Below are positions 47,883-57,554 of a stretch of DNA of 64,000 bases, one piece after another (positions within the stretch are counted from its first letter, which is position 1; every line of letters starts with the position of its first letter). The translations under genes were made by a program, and so were the position numbers. The stretch covers positions 20,635,505 through 20,699,504 of the forward strand of contig CM055274.1 in assembly GCA_029237695.1 (NCBI GenBank), in the 5' to 3' direction. The DNA comes from Conchocele bisecta. Taxonomy: Eukaryota; Mollusca; Bivalvia; Lucinida; Thyasiridae. The notes beneath the pieces were generated by a model. It saw only the letters and a program-made list of their open reading frames with translations. It searched no databases and had not been told where the DNA came from.

Positions 47883-49779
47883 CTAATTAATATTCTGCAT
47901 AGCGACGATATTATTCAACCTAAAATCTGAACTTCTTTCTTTAATTGGATACAGTGTTGATGGAGTGGTATTGACAATTGGATACAGTGTTGATGGAGTG
48001 GTATTGACCTTAGTGGAAGAACTCTCTGGGTCAGCGATTTTCGTAACAAAGTTAATAACACTACCTTCGGAAAGTCTAATTAGATCATCACCGGCGAACG
48101 AAACCACAGACGAACTATCTCTAGCGATTTTAGTGACTCCAACCCCCCGTTCTTCCCCATCTACTACGAGATTTATCGTGACCGCGCCCACAGGTTTACC
48201 ACTAGCATTAACCGAGCAGACCGCCATTCGGAGAACTGTACCTGTAGCTGTCATTGCGTATCCCCCATATTTATTACTCGCTTTGGCACGGAACGAATAT
48301 TCATAGAGCCCCTCAACCAATGGGCCCCGCTTCTCAGCCCGAACTGTTATGACACGTTTTTGCGTTTTCATTGTTTGCAACAATCCGGCAACCGCCCCGA
48401 TAGAGGTATGGGCCTCAGTACGAATATTATAAGAGGCCTCCTCAAGAGCTTTGGTCGCGGCTCTACGATCATGTTTCAGTTTATCGGAAACTTCGGTTAT
48501 TTTCCCGTCTAGTTCGGTAAGTGCAGCTTCTCTGCTGAGAGAGTCCTCTGAGTGTAACGCATCATAAGCCTCCGTAATGGTCGCCTGGTGGCCTTCTAGG
48601 GATTTTTCAACACCCAACCGGGCCTCTTTTTGAAATTCACTTATTTTTCCGTCTAGTTCGGTAAGTGCCGCTTCTCTACTGAGAGAGTCCTCTAAGCGCA
48701 ACGCATCATAAGCCTCCGCAATGGTCGCCTGGTGACCTTCTAGGACTTTTTCAACACCCAACCGGGCCTCTTTTTGAAATTCAGTTATTTTTCTGTCTAG
48801 TTCAACAACCGCCGCTTCTTTGATGGGAGAGTCCTCTGAGAGCAACACCCCATAAACCTCCGTAAGTTCCGCCTGGTGGTTTTCTCGGACTTTATCGATA
48901 CCCGTTCGGACCCCCTCAACCCACAACCGGGCCTCCTTTCGAAATTCGGTTATTTTGTCGTCTAGTTCAGTAAGTGCCGCTTCTCTGTTGAGAGAGTCCC
49001 CTGAGCGCAACATCCCATAAGCCTCCGCAATGGCCTCCTTGTGGTCTTCTCGGACCCCCTCAACCTCCGACCTGGTCTCTTTCAGAAATTCGGCTATTTT
49101 TCCATCTAGTTCAGTAAGTGTCGCTTCTCTGCTGAGAGAGTCCTATACGCGCAACGCATCATAAGCCTCCGCAAGGTCCACCTGGTGGTCTTCTCGGACT
49201 TTATCAATACCCGACCGGGTCTCTTTTCGAAATTTGGTTATTTTCCCGTCTAGTTCAGTAAGTGCCGCTTCTCTGATGAGAGAGTCCTCTAAGCGCAACG
49301 CATCATAACCCTCCGTAAGGGCCGCCTGGTGGTCTCCTCGGACTTTATCAATATCCGACATGGCCTCTTTTCGAAATTTGGTTATTTGTTTTCCTAGTTT
49401 GGTAAGTGTCGCTTCGGTGATGAGAGAGTCATTTAAGCGCAACGCATCATAAGCCTCCGTAAGGTCCGTCTGGTGGTCCGTCTCGTACTCCCTCAATCCC
49501 CAACCGGGCCTCTTTTCGAAATTCGATTATTTTTTCACCTAGTTGTATGCGTTTCTTCACGACTTTGTGTATTCACAGCCAGGGCATATTCTCTAAGTTG
49601 TGATAGTAGACTCCTGTGAATATGTCCGTGGCCGCCGATATAGTTCTATTGATCAAGGCTTTTGTTTTTTGGGTAGTTAAAAAGTCGCCCTCTGTCGGGA
49701 TGAATCCCCCTTCTGTCGGTTCCAAATTCTTTGAATTTGTCACCCAATCGGAAGAACTACCTGGTCCGTATGTACTCAT
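47883..49779 (-). pseudogene. fibre-like coiled-coil protein with C-terminal beta domain, decayed
   Basis: Starts at MSTYGPGSSS (49,779) and runs to 47,883. A short N-terminal part is followed by at least six helical repeats of about 57 residues (ALTELDGKI - EFRKEARLGVEKV - HQ - EAYDALRLEDSL), heptad-rich and shaft-like. Then a roughly 120-residue domain looks all-beta (VEGLYEYSFRAKASNKYGGY; AVTINLVVDGEERGVGV), with a tail in which TTPSTLYPI is duplicated by a 30-bp repeat. Architecture recalls adenovirus fibre: peptide anchor, shaft, head (inference). Broken by TGA at 49,573-49,575, a one-base shift near 49,480 and TAG at 49,141-49,143. A (TA)n run precedes the start at 49,793-49,824. Confidence 0.65.
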
Positions 49780-49792
49780 TTCAATAATGTTG

Positions 49793-49827
<35 letters not shown>

Positions 49828-49869
49828 TACGAACATGTGTTTAATTCTAAATAATTTTCTTAAAATTAA

Positions 49870-50545
49870 TTAATTTGAAATTTCTAGGACGACCGAAATC
49901 GGGTAATCGTTCTTCAACTCTCGCCCTTTGTCATCAAGAATAGAAATCTTCAACTCGTGGATGTGTCCTGATTCCAAAACTTTCATCTCGGGGTGTGGGA
50001 AGTCTAAGGTCAGGGTCTCACCAAAGAAACAGTCGCTGGCGGGCACGGTTTTCAGTAATGTGCTGGGAGTGCCGTCTACCGTGTTGTACGATGTGTTCAC
50101 CCGATCCAGGTGCACCCCGAGAGTTTTCGTGACGGCGATGTTTACTGGGGTCGTGCCGACGTGCTCGCCCGGATCAAACATCCCATCATTGTTGGCAATG
50201 AGTGTTATTTTAAATCCTAACAGTGAGCCCAACCCCGGTGAGACCCTTAAAATTTTCTCAACGGTCAATGTCGCAAGCCCCGTGGCTTTCGAGACTGAGA
50301 GAGTGACTACACCAGAAATCTTCGACGCGACAAAAGCTTGGAGATCTCCGAAACTCCAAAGGCCATGAGGTACTATAGCATGCTTGTCAACATCTCCTAA
50401 GAAAAACTCGAGCGTTTCAATGTTTTTTCCATCCGATCGTGAACGTGATCGATATGAGGCCTACCCGGCGTTTTCCGCAGCAGTTGTTGATTGACTTTTG
50501 AAGTTCAAAACTCCCTTTTTGAACATCAGTGATAGTAGCAAACAT
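49870..50545 (-). pseudogene. candidate minor capsid protein, frameshifted
   Basis: ATG at 50,545; the first 40 codons (MFATITDVQKGSFELQKSIN) end in a frame change at the T6 run 50,423-50,428. The frame 49,870-50,420 continues with a beta-rich protein (HGLWSFGDLQAFVASKIS; DRVNTSYNTVDGTPSTLLKT; HELKISILDDKGRELKNDYP). About 220 residues, of single jelly-roll size. Polintons carry a minor (penton) capsid protein of this kind, so this is the best candidate, but I see no diagnostic motif. It faces the 415-codon gene at 50,560 across only 14 bp, so the two share a divergent promoter. Confidence 0.6.
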
Positions 50546-50559
50546 AATAATATCTTTCA
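50546..50559. promoter_or_regulatory. 14-bp divergent start region
   Basis: The two ATGs at 50,545 (-) and 50,560 (+) are 14 bp apart (AATAATATCTTTCA), so promoter elements must lie inside coding sequence or be initiator-like. Confidence 0.45.
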
Positions 50560-51995
50560 ATGGATACCAAAGCATTTAGCTTTAATTATAATGCAAAGTA
50601 CGCGGTCGGAGGTAAAAACACGCAAAAAGACGTTGTTAACCGCCTTGTACACCCAACCGTAACGGTTAGACCAGACAGTGGCTTTGCCACCAATTTCCCA
50701 AACATCTTTGAACAATATAGGCTGCCCAAGATTATTACGATGGAGGCGGTAAACTGGTGGAAAGCAACACCGATGCAGTTTTGGCAGAACCAAATAAATT
50801 TCGCTGTATGGTGCGCAACAGCCGGGTGTGGAGTTTCACATAAAGACCATCTGACATCCAAGAATGTCATACTCCGAAGTGTCTACAACTTTCACGTGTA
50901 TTATACTATTAGGAGGATTCTCAAAGAACTAGGTATTTCACTACCTCAAGACGGCGCCTGGGATCCCATTTCCAACGCATACGACCGTATGGCGTTTGAA
51001 AGACTGTGTAACGAATTTAACGTCTCAAAAGACGCGTACTGGAGACAGAAAGCATTTCCTACCAGCACCGGCCTCGGGGACGTTCTCATTCGGGGCAAGT
51101 CCGGGAATTGGACGCAGACTGATTTTAGACACGATCACTCCGGCGACCATATCGTCTGTAGGAACGCCGGGAATTTTGACCCCGCGATGATGACTTTCGG
51201 GCCGGAAGTGTCTGGAGGTCGGCACTGTGGCGTGTTTTCTTGTAAAATGTTACCTCCGAAACGGGCTCAAGTCGATTACATACAGCAGGCTGCTAAGGTT
51301 CAGGACGCGTGGGGTACATTTATGTTAGATACGGGTCTAGGGTTCACGCAGGCCGGGGTTACTCGAGTCAACGACTCCATTCGCACGTACGTCTGGACCA
51401 TCCTCGGCGCACAGAAGCAAACTCGCAGTTCTATACTGGGCACGGGAACAGCGTTTGATGCACAAAAACAATTCTTAGCACTTGTAGAGGACGCCATCTC
51501 ACATAGGGTGGACCTGGAGAAGGCGATCCAGAATTATCAAGACGTTTTGCAGAATGCCAGCACTCCAGTAGACTATGTATTTGGAATAGGTCTTTATATG
51601 GCGCCGAGCAATATGATACTACGAGACGACCCGGTTGACGGTTTCAATAATCAGATCGTAATCGCCACCGCCGATCAAAAAATCGGCCACAACGGTAACG
51701 TGAACACGGATATCATCAAGCTCCCACCCAAGATGCTTGGGAGCGGAGCTGTAAGTGGAACCGATTTCATAAAACCCCCAAAACACAAAATGGATACACA
51801 TCCCTGAACACAATCTAACCCAGTACCCCCAATTCGTAAATTGGATGCACCATCGAGTTCCCCCAATCCAATCATCAACAATGTTGAAACAGGAGAGGAA
51901 ACACCAATTGAGAATGGAAGCACAACACACGAGGAGGAGAAATTAGGGCTCGTCGTCGCCCTCGTGGCGATCGGACTACTCGCGCTTTGTTTTTA
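50560..51995 (+). pseudogene. conserved 415-residue structural-type protein with C-terminal membrane tail after a stop
   Basis: Intact from ATG 50,560 to TGA 51,805-51,807. Features: NWWKATPMQFWQNQINFAVW, CATAGCGVSHKDHL, YYTIRRILKELGISLPQDGA and YDRMAFERLCNEFNVSKDAY. Cys/His pairs are visible (CATAGC; HHCGVFSC-like RHCGVFSC), but no catalytic signature. Downstream of the TGA the same frame stays open for 62 more codons. It runs through a Pro/Asn linker to KLGLVVALVAIGLLALCF, a good membrane anchor, and stops at 51,993. So the original protein was probably about 478 residues with a tail anchor, now cut. Lies between the minor capsid candidate and the capsid gene. Function unknown; a virion protein is likely (inference). 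Confidence 0.65.
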
Positions 51996-53267
51996 GGAAC
52001 TCACGAGAGAGTAAAAGTAAGAGACCGGCGATTGCCACGATTAAAGCGCAAGTATTTTTAGCGAGCCATCCGGCCGTTTTTGCTAATATAGATAGCAAGT
52101 AAGAAACGATACTTCCGATCAGTCCAGGTAGTGCGGCAGCCGCCTTTTCGGCTAATTTAGCCAGGAAACTGGCGAGGGCTTTTAGTTGTTTTTTTTACCC
52201 ACTCCTTGGCTCCGCCGGATTGCGCGGGTGGTGGTGTGGGTGCTGGCGCGGGTGGTGGCGCCGCACCACCAGTGAAAGCTAGAACTATGGTCGATATAGT
52301 CATGCCGATAGCAACGAGTATGCTTGCTATCGTGACACCCTGCTCTCTGAACAGAGTGCGAAGACGCTCACCGAGTGTCGTCTCATCGTGCAGGACCCTC
52401 GAGATTGTTTCGCGGATCCGACTTATTTGGGTGCGGAGAGCCTCACGGTTAGTCGATGCAGCCTGCAAGCGAGCTTCTCTTTCGTCCCGCAACGACCGCA
52501 GGCGTTCGGTGATCCGCTCGGTAGATTCTCTATCGCCACCGGCTTCCTCCAGTTTTCTTTCTTCTAGCGCGATATGTTCATCCAGCGACGAGAGTTTGGC
52601 GAGGTTAACGACCAGTTCGCCCCGGACCGTTTGCATAACATTATCGAGGCCCCGGAGTTCGCGAAGAGGTAACGGTGGGTCATCGTTGAGTATTTCGTTT
52701 TCGCTGAACGTGGTCTCTATCGTGTTAATAGCGTCGAGGGAGTTCGCTGAGCTCAACAGTTTCTATATCGGCGGCCGTCTTCGCCATCGTTTCGTCGGTA
52801 GACTGTAGGGCCTCTACAGCGCGTGTCGGCATAATTGTTTTACCCTTCTTCCAATCTACGAATCCTAGTTCGCTCCATATGATTTCACCACCGCCCCGGT
52901 TTCATGCAATTGTGCTCAGTGCTAGGGGTTTACCGGTCCTCGTGTTGACTAATGGGAGATTTGATGCTGCTTTTAGTCGCAATCTACCGTTCAGATCAAA
53001 TTCGAACTTGGAGTAGTCGCGACCGACAGACGGGACCAGACCGATTTCTGCAAAACGGTTTTAGTAGTCGTCTATAGCTCCCTCGAGTAATTCCCGACTT
53101 TGACTAGTAGTAGCGCCACCTAATTCCCCCGATTGCGATTGGATTGGAACTGGAGGCTGTATCAAGGGTGTTTCGTCATTATAATCATCATCATCACCAT
53201 CGAGGTAATCGTCTCTGCCGATTTCATACATGTCATTATCGTAATAAGCCATATCGTAATCAGCCAT
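51976..53267 (-). pseudogene. large coiled-coil membrane protein, fragmented
   Basis: Four pieces in a row on the minus strand. (a) 53,267-53,064, acidic N-terminus (MADYDMAYYDNDMYEIGRDD), TAA at 53,061. (b) Same frame, 53,060-52,760 (LVPSVGRDYSKFEFDLNGRL; EIIWSELGFVDWKKGKT) with a TGA at 52,902-52,904. (c) Another frame, 52,760-52,190: a long coiled coil (ALEERKLEEAGGDRE...RLRSLRDEREARLQ) then ERLRTLFREQGVTIASILVA and a Gly/Pro-rich linker. (d) After a break in the T8 run near 52,188, an Ala/Leu-rich amphipathic part and a C-terminal hydrophobic anchor (ALIVAIAGLLLLL), stop at 51,976. Whether (a) was separate is unclear. Two membrane segments with coiled coil suggest a virion-membrane or fusion-like role, but this is inference. 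Confidence 0.6.
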
Positions 53268-53337
53268 CTTTATAATTTTTTTTAAATTAATTATGTATTA
53301 AAGACAAAACCATACGGGTTTAATATAGTTTCACTAA

Positions 53338-54633
53338 ATGATGTCTTCGAGTCAATACGGTCGCAAACTCAATCCATACCGCAGACTACGGGAGCCCCTC
53401 GGGGCAAAAGGCGTGAGACAGAGTGTCGTTATTACGAACAACCCATCGACGATCGACCAGAACCAGCAGCTCTTGGTCCGCTTCCCCAACCTCGGAGCTA
53501 ACGACGTCATTGTGCCGGGGACTGTTCGCCTCGCTTTCACTATTTCGCTGACGTCGACGGACGCGGACCGAACCGTCGTTCAGAACCTGGGTCGTGCCAT
53601 AGTCAAGAAGACCATGATAAAGATTTCTGGTAATGAGGTGATGTCGATCGATGACAGCGACGTCTACCATTGTTATCAGGACCTGTGGAAGACGGCGCAA
53701 GAGCGCGAACGCGCTGTCTATCAGGGTATTGACACCAGCAAAAATAAGAACGTAACCAAACTTAGAATCGGGGCTGGTAACAAGGCAGATAATAACGCGA
53801 GCGACAACGCGGTCGCGGGCGCTTACGGCAACCGCTTCTACATCCCGCTCGACTTTGAGTTGCTGGAGAGTCACATGCCCTACTATCAGAGTGCTTTGGC
53901 TGACCGCCTCGAATACGAACTAACGTTCAACGACTACGGCCGAGTTCTCATAGCCACCGACATGTTATCGACGTATACGATCGATAATGTTTCGCTGGAG
54001 TACGACATGGTCACGATGCCCGAACTCGCGCGATTGATCAGAACCCAGTACGCCTGGCGCGTTGCCATACTTTACGACCGAGTTCTTCGCCATCACAAGA
54101 TGACGAAAGACAAAGGCAACACATTGTGGAATATTAATGTCAACGTACCCGCCCGCTCGATGAAAGGTATACTGATGTTGTTCGAGGAGGCTCGGTTAGC
54201 GCTCGGGGTTAGAAAAACCGACAAATTCTATAACCCCAAAATCACGAAGGTAGAGGTGACGATCGAGGGAGTACCCAATCAACTCTACAGCGCGGGTCTT
54301 CGCGCGCACCAGCAGTGGGATGAAGTAAGAAAGCAGTTTGCTGCCGAGTCTAAGCGCTCTCCGGAGGTTGCAGCAGTTGCCAAAGACCTGCATCTCTCGG
54401 CCGTCTCCCTCGCGGAGTTCCTGAATACCAAATACGCGTTATGGCTAGACATGCGAGCCAGCGACGACGACCAAATACACGGCAGCGGACGCCAAGTTGA
54501 GAACGCTAGTGAGGGTGTGACGATCCAGATAACCAAAGAGGCGGATGCAAATGGGCCATTGAACGTGTACTTATATATAATTACAGACGCACAACTCAAC
54601 ATCGAAGATGGTCGATACGTATCAACACTCTAA
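53338..54633 (+). CDS. major capsid protein (double jelly-roll type), Polinton-like
   Basis: 431 codons, intact. The start is one of two adjacent ATGs (53,338 or 53,341). Reads NPYRRLREPLGAKGVRQSVV, PGTVRLAFTIS, NLGRAIVKKTMIKISGNEVM, RLEYELTFNDYGRVLI, YTIDNVSLEYDMVTMPELAR and KGILMLFEE. Alternating beta-strand blocks of this order, with the NLGRAIV and SLEYDMV motifs, are what I know from hexon-like proteins of Polintons. It would form the trimeric capsid building block. Shorter than the usual 500-600 residues. Followed by the ATPase after 44 bp. One of few large intact genes in the element. Confidence 0.78.
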   Translation: MMSSSQYGRKLNPYRRLREPLGAKGVRQSVVITNNPSTIDQNQQLLVRFPNLGANDVIVPGTVRLAFTISLTSTDADRTVVQNLGRAIVKKTMIKISGNEVMSIDDSDVYHCYQDLWKTAQERERAVYQGIDTSKNKNVTKLRIGAGNKADNNASDNAVAGAYGNRFYIPLDFELLESHMPYYQSALADRLEYELTFNDYGRVLIATDMLSTYTIDNVSLEYDMVTMPELARLIRTQYAWRVAILYDRVLRHHKMTKDKGNTLWNINVNVPARSMKGILMLFEEARLALGVRKTDKFYNPKITKVEVTIEGVPNQLYSAGLRAHQQWDEVRKQFAAESKRSPEVAAVAKDLHLSAVSLAEFLNTKYALWLDMRASDDDQIHGSGRQVENASEGVTIQITKEADANGPLNVYLYIITDAQLNIEDGRYVSTL

Positions 54634-54677
54634 TGATTTAATAAAAAAATCATCTAACGATTTATTAATTAATAATT

Positions 54678-55313
54678 TTGAAAAAAAATAAGAAAATTAG
54701 CAATCAATACCAATTCACGATTGGAGATGCCCACTCTGCCATAATATGTGGGCAGACAGGATGTGGAAAAACGGTTTTCATCCTAGACATGCTCGAGGGC
54801 TCCTACCGCGATGCCTTTCGTCACATTGTGATCCTGTGTCCCACTGTGCGGCACAACAATACTTATCAGCGACGCCCGTGGATATGGACCGACCCTGAGG
54901 TATACGTTGTTGACCCCGGTGATAGGCTTCACGATTGGCTGCGTGGTTTATACCAAAGATTCCAGGGTGAGCCCACCCTATACGTGATTGACGATTGCTC
55001 GGCCAAGGCGGCGATGACCAAAAAGAAGGACATGCTCTCCAAGCTCACATTTTCTGGCCGCCATGCTAGGCAAAGCGTACGGATATCCACTCAAAAGTAC
55101 AACGCCGTCCTCAAGGATCTGCGAGAGCAAACGAAATGGGTCGCCCTCTTTCACTGCAAGGACCAAGACTCATTCGATGACTGTCTTCGAGAGAATGACG
55201 TTATCCCAACGCGCGAGGAGCGCCTGGAGGTTCGACAGATGCTTTCGGAAACTAAGCACGCCAAGCTTCTGCTAAAGACTGATCAACCAACTGCTTACGA
55301 AGTTATCAATTAA
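54678..55313 (+). CDS. packaging ATPase (FtsK/HerA type), Polinton-like
   Basis: About 211 codons. Walker A IICGQTGCGKTVFI near residue 20, Walker B TLYVIDDCSAK near residue 98, and a sensor-type block HARQSVRISTQ after it. This matches the A32-like packaging ATPases of Polintons and their relatives, which pump DNA into preformed capsids. No ATG lies before the Walker A motif; the open frame begins at a TTG at 54,678 after a TAA. An A8 run (54,682-54,689) sits just there, so a lost start or a frameshift is likely. C-terminal end at 55,313 looks natural. Downstream is the iteron-like region. Confidence 0.85.
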   Translation: MKKNKKISNQYQFTIGDAHSAIICGQTGCGKTVFILDMLEGSYRDAFRHIVILCPTVRHNNTYQRRPWIWTDPEVYVVDPGDRLHDWLRGLYQRFQGEPTLYVIDDCSAKAAMTKKKDMLSKLTFSGRHARQSVRISTQKYNAVLKDLREQTKWVALFHCKDQDSFDDCLRENDVIPTREERLEVRQMLSETKHAKLLLKTDQPTAYEVIN

Positions 55314-55359
55314 TTAATTTTATAATTAATTAGCAATTACGTAACGCTCGTTTAGTAAT

Positions 55360-55490
55360 TGCCGAGTAAATGCTTAACAATGCTTAGCAATTGCTGAACA
55401 ATGCTGAACAAATGCTGAACAATGCTCAACAAATGCTTAACAAATGTTGAACAAATGCTGAACAATGGTTAACAATGTTAACAATTTGGT
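55360..55490 (+). repeat. iteron-like direct repeats, AATGCTGAACAA unit
   Basis: About ten imperfect 12-13 bp units (AATGCTGAACAA, AAATGCTTAACAA, AATGTTGAACAA) in tandem between the ATPase and the next gene. Arrangement resembles replication or regulator binding iterons, but a chance low-complexity origin is possible. Confidence 0.8.
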
Positions 55491-55614
55491 GCTCCGCTGC
55501 GAGCTTTGTTGCGAGCATAATGGTGATCATAAGTATCGGGTGGTGCGCTTGGCAATATGTTAAGTGATGAGACTTGTTAGAATAGTTAAATTAATTTTAA
55601 GAAAATTAGCAATA

Positions 55615-56145
55615 ATGAACTGCGACGAACTTCTCGATCAGCTAATGGAAGAAACCTCAACTCCGACTGCCAACATCCTGAAAGATAATGAAACATAAAC
55701 TCCGACAGAGCAATCGGGATCAACTCCAACTCCAACGGCGGTTGGTATTGGGTTGAGTGCAACGACTCAGAATGAAAATGAAAATGCGGCGCGACGAGAG
55801 CGGCCAGCTGCGCTGGTTGCTGGGGGACAATCGGAGCATTATCTCGGTAGGCGTCTCTCAGTTTTTCAGGTGGATAAGATGTCAGATGCGGAGATCGATA
55901 AAATGTATGCGCGATACGAATCTAGGTTAGGTGCGGAGATGACAAAAACTCTTGGATCGGCGGCTATTCATTTGTACGCAACCGCCGTTAGTATACTTCT
56001 CCCTATACAAAACACCGCGGGATTGATTGACGATCTAGAGACTGACCCTTTTATAGGTCACACTCTTATAACAGCCTGCTGCTCAATTTATCACAAGTTT
56101 GGAATATACTTAGCTCCGCTGACAACCGCGTTGACCACTGGGTAA
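55615..56145 (+). pseudogene. unknown protein of the element with internal hydrophobic part
   Basis: ATG at 55,615, preceded by TTTTAAGAAAATTAGCAATA. 27 codons then TAA at 55,696; the same frame continues to 56,145. After a Thr/Pro/Asn linker it reads SEHYLGRRLSVFQVDKMSDA, EIDKMYARYESRLG, AAIHLYATAVSILLPIQNTA and HTLITACCSIYHKFGIYLAP. Mixed helices, possibly membrane-associated, no catalytic motif. Past the stop, another frame stays open to about 56,490 (CQFGHTCPRTISP ... KKGRQLGGRRLPPEKLNK), so a longer protein with a frameshift near 56,143 is likely. Function unknown. Confidence 0.55.
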
Positions 56146-56514
56146 ACACTGTCAATTTGGACATACATGTCCACGAACTATAAGCCCTAATATTAATATC
56201 ATAAATGATGACACAAGACACACCTGCGAGAGTGACGGAACAGCAATCTCCAACAGCGTTGGGGATTCTCCAACCCAATCGAACCCGATTGCAGCACTTC
56301 CAACTCCGATTGATCCTCCAACCCAATCGCGATTGGAGTTGGGGGTTGCACGACATAAAAACCAAAAAAAAGGCAGGCAGCTGGGAGGGCGGCGGTTGCC
56401 ACCCGAAAAGTTAAACAAGATAAAATACTCGCCGAGCTTCGAGAGGCTAAACAGTCGTTGCAATCGGGGACGGACACAGCAAAACATCTGAAGACAGAGT
56501 AAACAGGTTCAACA

Positions 56515-56799
56515 GTGTTGAGTACAACAACACCCCCAATTCACGAATTGGAAGCACACTCAACACCCAATCGAGGTTGGACGAATCCGATTGAACCCCA
56601 ATTCGCGAATTGGAGTTGGGTTGTTGGTGGTGGTCTGGCAGTTGTTGGTGCCCTGTGCGTGTGGAAATACCCCCTATTACACCAATCCTTATCGAAAAAA
56701 CAACCCCCATCAATTCATCCAAAAACAGTTACGAAACACCAATCGCGATTGGATGCGCCCCATTTAAAAATTGATCGCGATCCCTTTTATATGCAATAA
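56515..56799 (+). CDS. small membrane protein, unknown
   Basis: 94 codons open, no ATG near the start (opens at TTG). A Pro/Asn-rich part encoded by palindromic motifs, then WSWVVGGGLAVVGALCVWKY, one good membrane helix, then a basic tail. Could be the end of the previous gene in another frame. Stops 15 bp before the next ATG. Confidence 0.45.
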   Translation: MLSTTTPPIHELEAHSTPNRGWTNPIEPQFANWSWVVGGGLAVVGALCVWKYPLLHQSLSKKQPPSIHPKTVTKHQSRLDAPHLKIDRDPFYMQ

Positions 56800-56814
56800 T
56801 TATAATTATCAACA

Positions 56815-57048
56815 ATGGCTGAACAAGATGGTAAAATGATAGTGAATGCGCTTTATCACGCCGTGGTGATATCGGGTTTCAGTATCGGGTATGCTCGACT
56901 ATCAAAAATGGCCCTAGGAGGGTCCGCTCCCAAATTGGACTTTACTGTGAGAGACGTAGGGCACGCGACCTTAGATGTAGCGGCCGCAGTTTGCACCCGA
57001 GATTATCTAATTAAAGCTGGAATTCTACCCGTTAATATATGGAAATAA
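56815..57048 (+). CDS. small protein, unknown
   Basis: 77 codons from ATG 56,815: MAEQDGKMIVNALYHAVVIS, GFSIGYARLSKMALGG, GHATLDVAAAVCTRDYLIKA. Moderately hydrophobic, perhaps two short membrane helices. Its TAA touches the ATG of the next gene (AAATAAATGG), so the two are probably expressed together. Position after the capsid/ATPase block is typical of small virion membrane proteins (inference). Confidence 0.65.
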   Translation: MAEQDGKMIVNALYHAVVISGFSIGYARLSKMALGGSAPKLDFTVRDVGHATLDVAAAVCTRDYLIKAGILPVNIWK

Positions 57049-57480
57049 ATGGCTTCAATCGCAGTAATAGTAGGTGGTGCGCTTGGAAACGCATTGGCGT
57101 TCAGCGGTAGCAACTTTATATTCTCGAAAATGAGAAGCTCGAACGTGGATGAGGAGCGCAAGCGTCACGATTTAGCTGTAGAACAACTCAATAGCGCAAA
57201 GGAAGCATGGTCGAAAAAACGAACCGCCCATCTGGACTGGGTCAACAAAGAGCTTCGCCGCGAAAATCAGGCCGCACAAACTTTTCAGAACGTTGAAGAA
57301 GCCAACCGCGAGTACGCGCTGGCATATCCACAGAAAAGGCTCGCGCCGCTGGATCGCGAGCGCCAACTTTCAGATTTCTATGTACCGTCAGAGCCCCAAA
57401 AAAACCGCGAGATCGCGTTCATCGTCGTGGGAATGGGTGTGGTGGGTATCGTCACCTACTATATCCAATCGAGATTTTAA
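57049..57480 (+). CDS. membrane-coiled-coil-membrane protein, unknown
   Basis: 143 codons, intact. N-terminal hydrophobic segment (IAVIVGGALGNALAFSG), central charged coiled coil (DEERKRHDLAVEQLNSAKEA ... KELRRENQAAQTFQ), then C-terminal hydrophobic segment (EIAFIVVGMGVVGIVTYYI). Two membrane anchors joined by a helical hairpin of about 100 residues. Coupled to the preceding gene by adjacent stop and start codons. Function unknown. Confidence 0.68.
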   Translation: MASIAVIVGGALGNALAFSGSNFIFSKMRSSNVDEERKRHDLAVEQLNSAKEAWSKKRTAHLDWVNKELRRENQAAQTFQNVEEANREYALAYPQKRLAPLDRERQLSDFYVPSEPQKNREIAFIVVGMGVVGIVTYYIQSRF

Positions 57481-57554
57481 ATTAATTAATAATTTTTACA
57501 AAATTAATAATTATTTTAAATAATTCTTTTTTATAAATATATATATATATAACG

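Noticed and set aside
52206..52808. 200-codon + strand ORF opposite the coiled-coil gene
   Set aside because: Arg/Ser-rich mirror of the minus-strand coiled coil; the minus frame has heptads, membrane helix and sensible composition.
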